Shown: positions 59,165-64,000 of the stretch, piece by piece
How positions within the stretch are numbered: position 1 is the first letter of the stretch
Layout of the letters: each line of letters begins with the position of its first letter
Assembly: GCF_032118995.1 (NCBI RefSeq)
Contig: NC_092650.1
Span: 18,533,501 to 18,597,500 of the forward strand
DNA: 64,000 bases
From: Asterias amurensis
Taxonomy: Eukaryota; Echinodermata; Asteroidea; Forcipulatida; Asteriidae
Direction of reading: 5' to 3'
Made by a program: the position numbers and the translations under genes
The notes under the pieces: generated by a model
Databases searched by the model: none
The model's input: the letters and a program-made list of their open reading frames with translations, nothing else
What the model was told of the DNA's origin: nothing

Positions 59165-62100
59165 ATGTCGCAACCAAGCAAGACCACCAATCTCCCAGCC
59201 AAACTCAAACCCTTGAAAGTCATGGCCCATCAGAGACTGGAAACGATGGAGCTGCACAACCTCCAACCCCTAGGCAGTACGACCTTACTGCCACCGGTAC
59301 CCGCAACCACCCCAACCATCTGCTTGTCCGCACCGACTACCAGTCACCAGAAATCTCATGAGTCCCACCATCATCTTGAAGTCAGTCTTATTCCAGTTCC
59401 CGGCCCGGCTAACACAGACCTGGGAGGCAGCACAAATGCCGGCTACATCTCAGACGGGAGTGTCGTGACACCAGTGAATCGATTGGAAAGTGCTTTGAGT
59501 GGAAGTACGTTAGAATTTTTAAGTTTCTACTCTGATAAAATATCATCTATATCAAGCTTTTACTTTCTTGACTTGTCTTTTAAAAATGTCACTACCAGAG
59601 CCCAATTTCATGGAGCTGCTTCAGCACAAAAAGTAGATTTATAAGCACAATAAAATTGTGCTTACCTAAATATGGTTACCATCAGCCAAAATCTCTTATA
59701 TAATCTGGGACTGGGTTTACACCTGCTTAGCAGAAACTTGTTAAGCAGTGTTTTTTGCTTAAGCAGTATGAAGTTGAGCGCAGGGCCCAACTTCATAGAG
59801 CACAAACATTTGCTTAGCATGAAATTTGTGTCTTGATAAAAACAAGATTACCAACCAAATTTCCACATAATTTTCGGGATAAGCAAACAAGAGCTGAATA
59901 CCAGTAACAAGCAATATGCAACGAATGAAAATTTTGTTGGTAATCCTGTTTTTATCAAGGAAGAAATTTTCATGCTAAGCAAATTTTTGTGTTTAGCTGC
60001 TCTATTAAAGTGAGCCCAGAAGTGTTTTGTGTTGAAAACTGATGGTCAGCTAGCAGCGGACTCAACATTTTGACAAATAAGTATTTTTCACCGACACAAG
60101 CAAATTTACTATTTTTCATTATTTTTGTCTTTGCTTGACAGAGCTGAGCAGCTTGAGTCATGTGTCCACAGACAGGGAGGGATACCAGAGTTCCAGGATT
60201 TTGTCCAGCAGTCCGTCGCCATCTGCCGCTGATTCCGTCTTCAGCTCCAATGGGGATCTACACCAACTTACCCTGAATACGGGCAAAAGGTAAGTCTGCT
60301 GCCACCAACTGTCCGGGAACAAAACTACCCTGTTGCATTTATTGGCCCCCTTGGGCCCCTACCATTAGCCTTTTTGAGGTATGGTGGACACTATGCGAGT
60401 GCACTGTTTGGTTTGGGTGTATATGGAAAAAAATTCCCCAGACCAATCAGTATACAGTGCTTACACACACCGGGGTGTAAGGTTAAAACCAAAATTAATA
60501 TTCATTAGGTTAATGTTATAATCTGGAATATTATTAAACACACTATGACTCCTATTTGTCCACTATTGTCCCCGATTTTTAAAAAAAGGGGTCTAGCCCT
60601 GTCAGATTCCCTCGGTCTTCCAAACAACCTGGAGGCGATGATGGCCAAACGGTTCAGCCTTCCAAACGCTGGCACCATCGAGCACCTCAGCCCCACCTCG
60701 GCCAAGATGTCCAGCTTCAAGTCCTCGGACCCGCTGACCAGCAGTAACAGTCACCTCTTGGCCAGTAGGTCGGCCTCGTCGTACAACGGAGATCTCTTGA
60801 CGTCACAGGCAAGCTCCCCCGGGAGCAAGTCATCGCGGGGGATGGGGCGCTGGTTCCAGAAGAGACCCTCGGCTGTCAGCTCAATCAGCAGCATGAGTGA
60901 TGTCAGCTGCATCAGCAACAGGTTCGGAAGATGGGTTGTAAATTATGTTGTAGAATCTTTAGTTGAAGGCAGCCGATTTCACAAAATGCTAGGATTAATC
61001 CTATCTCGAGTTAGAGAGAGTAACTCCTCCTCACTTAGGATGGGTTTAACGCGTCCTATCGTTCGAAGTCCTGAGATTAATCGTCGGCTGGGCACTATTG
61101 GTAATTACTCTATGTTATAAAACATTGTGATATGCTATGTTATAAAACATTGTGAGAAACGGCTCCCTCTGAAGAAACGTAGTTTTTGTATAAAAAAAAG
61201 GTAATTTCGTACTCAAATATTTTAACATTTTAGGCCTGAAGCCTTTTTTTAGGCATCTAAACGTGCATAAATGTGTGCAACAAGACTTTTTTTTTTCTTT
61301 CGCTGTTTTCAAATTTTTCACGAGTCATGCCACAGACACAAATTTGTCACGAGTCCTGCATGCAACCTTGAGAACTGATAAAGACATGCAGCCAGTCTAA
61401 AGCATGCTTTGATCACATTCACTTTGCTTATAGTTCTTACACACACAAAAACAGGAATCCTGAAATCAAAATCTAATAAAATCTTATGTTAATCATTTGA
61501 ATTATGATTTATCCTCAATCAGTCTGGATGAGGATAATGGAGCTGCCAATGCACGACAGAAACTCCAGGATCTAGTGAAGTCGGTCACTCAGCGGGCCAA
61601 GAAGGTTGGCCGCAACGAGGTTGCACCGATCTCAACAGTCTCAGCCACTCTTGCTCCTCCCCCAAGTAAGTGTAAACACATACAAAGATTAATACGGGAA
61701 TCAACGTGTGGTGTGAAAGAGGTTTTCAACGAGTGGTTCAAACCCAACGAGGCCTGGTTCTTGAAAATTTTACCGAGACGAAGTTGAGGTAAATTATCAA
61801 GAACCAGGCCTCGGCAGGTTTAAATCACAAGTTGAAAACCGATTCAACACACTTTGATTCCCATTCTTAAATAGCTTTTCGGTCAAAAAACATCAACACT
61901 TTTGGTCAAAAAGTAAAATAAATATAATTGTTCAATGATTTCTTTTTTCCACACTACCCCTCCAGCTATGATGAAGTGGTAAGGCCCTCGGGTAAACAAC
62001 TCCTTATAAGGGAATGCTGTGTGCGTCGCGCGTATCGCGTGATGTGGCACAACTGTCCCGGCTGTTGCTCTCAACCAATAGGAATGAAGAAACTGTCTTA

Positions 62101-62962
62101 TAAGCACAGGTGCAAGCTCGCGTGTCACGCCCATGTTTCAACACTTTTTACTGGTCATAAACAAACGTTTATACACACCTACGTGACGCGCTCTCCACCA
62201 ATAAGAATAGTGATCTGTCTGAGGTATTTATGAATAATGAATAATAATTCATAATTTTGAAGGAAGCTATATTGAGTTTAGAAACCCAATTATAAAACAC
62301 CTTGTTAAAGGTATAACATGTGCTGTGGCACAGTCTGCAGACAACCTTACTTTTTAGGTACTTAATTCTTGACAGGCATTACACAAAATGGTTGCCACAG
62401 CTTTATTACATGTAAATTTCATCTCAGTTTTGATCTAACAACGATAACATTTCTTGCTAGTACACAAGTGCCCGACCCACATTCTTTTGCAGGTCAGCTC
62501 ATAGTTTAGATTGGAATCGATAGAAATGATTAAACGAAAGACAGATGTTTCGTTTAACCGATAAGGAAAATAAACGTAGATGCACAAACCAAAACTCTAC
62601 AAATCTTACAATTATTGTGGCTTCTGATCACTGCCATCCCTGACAAAAAACATTGACTAACAGGGAGACCACCAACATACATGTAGGGCTGAATAGCTCA
62701 AATGGTAAAGTGCCCATACATTAATCTGCAGGTGATTGGTTCTTGTCCCACTCCAGTCAATTTTTTCTTTGTTTAAACCCTCAAATCGCTATCATCTTTA
62801 CAGTCGGTCACAACATCCGGAAACGGCTTGATTCATTTGCTCCTAGTAGCGCGACGGACACCACGGAAGAAGTCCAAGTGAAGAAATTCAACTGTTGCGG
62901 GATGCACAGAGTGCAAAAATTCCTGCTGAAGTACACCATTCCAGATGCCATCGATCCTACAG
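59165..62962 (+). CDS. CNG-channel beta-subunit-like protein, N-terminal part (continues past window)
   Basis: Five coding exons with GT-AG junctions and consistent phase: 59,165-59,504, 60,142-60,289, 60,589-60,921, 61,523-61,665, 62,804-62,962. About 374 residues, with the next exon outside the window. The start is the ATG at 59,165, preceded directly by an in-frame TGA and 14 bp from an acceptor. Residues 1-280 are Ser/Pro/Thr-rich and probably disordered (SSSPSPSAADSVFSSNGD; SSISSMSDVSCIS). A basic helix follows (QKLQDLVKSVTQRAKKVG), then VKKFNCCGMHRVQKFLLKYT, then IPDAIDPTG. In cyclic-nucleotide-gated channel beta subunits a similar order occurs: a disordered N-terminus, a helix like LQELVK..K.RTEKVKEK, a CC-containing segment, and P.SIDP just before S1. 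I infer a CNGB-type channel from this, but the S1-S6, pore and nucleotide-binding domain are not in the window, so other proteins remain possible. The exon 3 acceptor is weak (TTTTTAAAAAAAG). Confidence 0.6.
59598..60017. mobile_element. Two adjacent MITE C-type copies in an intron
   Basis: 59,598-59,790 runs from GAGCCCAATTTCATGGAGCT to AGTATGAAGTTGAGCGCAGG. 59,788-60,017 runs from GGGCCCAACTTCATAGAGCA to GCTGCTCTATTAAAGTGAGC. The second has the usual TTGCTTAGCATGAAATTTGT arm. Confidence 0.75.
60405..60512 (+). mobile_element. SINE body/tail fragment
   Basis: AGTATACAGTGCTTACACAC, ACCGGGGTGTAAGGTTAAAA and CCAAAATTAATATTCATTAG match the 41,150-41,218 part of the SINE. Confidence 0.6.
60965..61325. 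mobile_element. Composite inverted-repeat / MITE A fragment
   Basis: CCGATTTCACAAAATGCTAG ... ATCTCGAGTTAGAGAGAGTA is followed at 61,085 by GGGCACTATTGGTAATTACT and then family A blocks (ACATTGTGAGAAACGGCTCC). GCTATGTTATAAAACATTGT G is tandemly repeated at 61,102-61,155. Confidence 0.7.
61716..62235. mobile_element. Element family I, reverse copy
   Basis: Begins with the palindrome GGTTTTCAACGAGTGGTTCA ... GGCCTGGTTCTTGAAAATTT / GGTAAATTATCAAGAACCAG and ends near GTGATCTGTCTGAGGTATTT. Interior blocks AATGGGAATC, CTCGGGTAA and CGTGTCACGCCCATG are those of 47,982-48,460 in reverse order. It starts about 50 bp after the donor of exon 4. Confidence 0.85.
62236..62687. other. Intronic sequence, nothing recognised
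   Basis: AT-rich intron of the CNGB-like gene. No repeat or RNA signature seen. Confidence 0.4.
62688..62759 (+). repeat. Decayed tRNA-like SINE head beside an exon
   Basis: GGCTGAATAGCTCAAATGGT ... GGTTCTTGTCCCACTCCAGT aligns with 38,950-39,021, including the following TCAATT(C/T)TTTGTT tail. The tail runs into the acceptor of exon 5 at 62,803. Confidence 0.65.
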
Positions 62963-63185
62963 GTCAGTCCAGCTCATATTACAAGGTTTTGGTTACTTTT
63001 TGTTTAACACAAAACACAGAAAACACAATCCCCCCCTCGTCATCATTATGTTGGTTTTAACGCAGTTGTCTAGCCTGCTTTCTCCATTGCATTGACTCCA
63101 AGCAGTCTTGCCACGTCTTGCGCACGTCTTGCGCACGTCTTGCGCAGTCACGTCTTGCGCAGTCAGCCGACGGTTGTGAGCCCAC

Positions 63186-63485
63186 CCCATAGAGTTATAT
63201 ATAAGTAGAGGGCGCACTGGTGATGCTGCTTGCACAAACGCGACGGGACCGCAAGATGACAAGCGCGCCATTCTGTACGCGCGTTGATTGAATATGAAAT
63301 ACACGTTTGAGTTTTTTTTATTGAACGCTCACGCGATGCTGTTTGTTCAACTTACAAAATGGCCGCACAAACCCAAACTGTGAGATGGTTGTTTTGTCAA
63401 CTTAGAACATGGCCGCCTGCGCGCATGCTGGGGCACGTATATAGGCCAGTGCGCCCTCTAGTTCTTATATATATAACTCTATGGC
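63186..63485. mobile_element. Inverted-repeat element family F
   Basis: CCATAGAGTTATATATAAGT then AGAGGGCGCACTGG ... CCAGTGCGCCCTCTAGTTCT then TATATATATAACTCTATGG. Inverted ends of about 30 bp. Interior as in 38,048-38,327, opposite orientation. Confidence 0.92.
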
Positions 63486-63493
63486 CCACCCAC

Positions 63494-63700
63494 AACTAAG
63501 TTGTTACATCTTTAGACCCAGTTGGTACCTCCTTTCTCTCCACATGACCAAACCACCTCAGCCTGATGAGCGTCCTCAATATGGTTCCGATCCCCTCCAC
63601 ACCCGACTCTCCTCCTCAGAGACGGGCTCTGGCCTGCGCCATGGTGCGGTTCGTGACAGCACACCCATGTAGGCCACGGACATGAGAGAAGAAAAAAAAT
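63494..63700 (-). mobile_element. LINE reverse-transcriptase C-terminal relic
   Basis: On the minus strand, around 63,495-63,580, one frame reads LRTLIRLRWFGHVERKEVPT. RLRWFGHVxR is the common end-of-ORF2 pattern in several LINE clades. The neighbouring sequence needs a frame change, and the piece is short, so it is a dead fragment. Confidence 0.65.
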
Positions 63701-63849
63701 GGAAAAAAAATTAAAATTTTGACACAAAAGTACTCCGGACTTTTTATAAAAAGCACCGGGCGGGTAGAAATTTATGCCGTGGCAGATGGCTGGAAATCGG
63801 AGCTCCTCACTTGACAGGTTGTCAGCCAGAGAAACCCCACACATCCACC

Positions 63850-64000
63850 TCAGTTTTACATTAAACTTACACAATTTAAAGATAATGATGGTAGAAAGCT
63901 TCCCTTAAAACTTTATTTGCTGAAGTTCTATAGTTTTTAAGAATTTTGTAAAACAATTTCACAACAATTATTTTAGCATGTACAATGGATTTATGCGACT
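63850..64000. mobile_element. Half of foldback element family O, cut by window end
   Basis: CAGTTTTACATTAAACTTAC, then AAAGATAATGATGGTAGAAA, matches 50,820-50,870 and its inverted mate. Confidence 0.65.

Noticed and set aside
59098-59361. Alternative frame in CNGB-like exon 1 (QDHQSPSQTQTLESHGPSET...), which also looks protein-like
   Set aside because: It hits a stop at 59,361 before any good donor, whereas the chosen frame splices in phase through all five exons. A frameshift in this exon cannot be excluded.
60923-61120. Extension of the CNGB-like exon 3 frame to 61,120
   Set aside because: It reads into a repeat fragment. The donor at 60,922 joins exon 4 in the right phase.

Overview
The window is animal nuclear DNA: spliced genes with GT-AG introns, many short inverted-repeat transposons, tRNA-derived SINE sequence and long satellite arrays. 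Three protein-coding genes can be assembled exon by exon with consistent phase, and one NLR-type leucine-rich-repeat gene is broken. The repeat content, the LRR/NLR gene and short TTAGGG-type tracts suggest a deuterostome invertebrate. My best guess is an echinoderm, perhaps a sea star. The taxon is inferred from general character, not from a marker gene.

Layout. 1-753 is a pure GTT microsatellite that opens the window. 754-5,940 is gene-free and packed with MITE-like elements, a GATCG-rich foldback element and a GTCGCCCC foldback element that carries interstitial telomere-like repeats. 5,940-7,247 is a tandem array of about 236-bp units. It runs directly into the last exon(s) of an NLR-like gene (7,248-10,569), which has the C-terminal part of a NACHT module and about twelve 52-residue LRR units, with one frameshift. 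10,570-19,100 is mostly AT-rich intergenic DNA with MITEs and one LINE 3' relic. 19,104-31,538 is a 12.4-kb minisatellite of about 30-bp units with higher-order structure.

32,380-62,962 is a compact gene cluster. HAUS4 (+, augmin subunit 4, nine coding exons) is convergent with a CNBD1-like gene (-, thirteen coding exons, degenerate cyclic-nucleotide-binding domains). The CNBD1-like gene is head-to-head with the 5' half of a gene resembling a CNG-channel beta subunit (+, five exons seen, continuing beyond the window). CNBD1 and CNGB3 are also neighbours in human as I remember it, so this may be conserved microsynteny. The introns are full of inverted-repeat elements. In at least two places SINE sequence abuts a functional splice acceptor, and in two places CNBD1 exon edges are partly duplicated.

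HAUS4 acts in spindle microtubule branching. The other two genes both belong to the cyclic-nucleotide-binding fold world, so a shared promoter region (about 56.65-57.05 kb) is the only regulatory link I can propose. The rest of the window is repeat biology.
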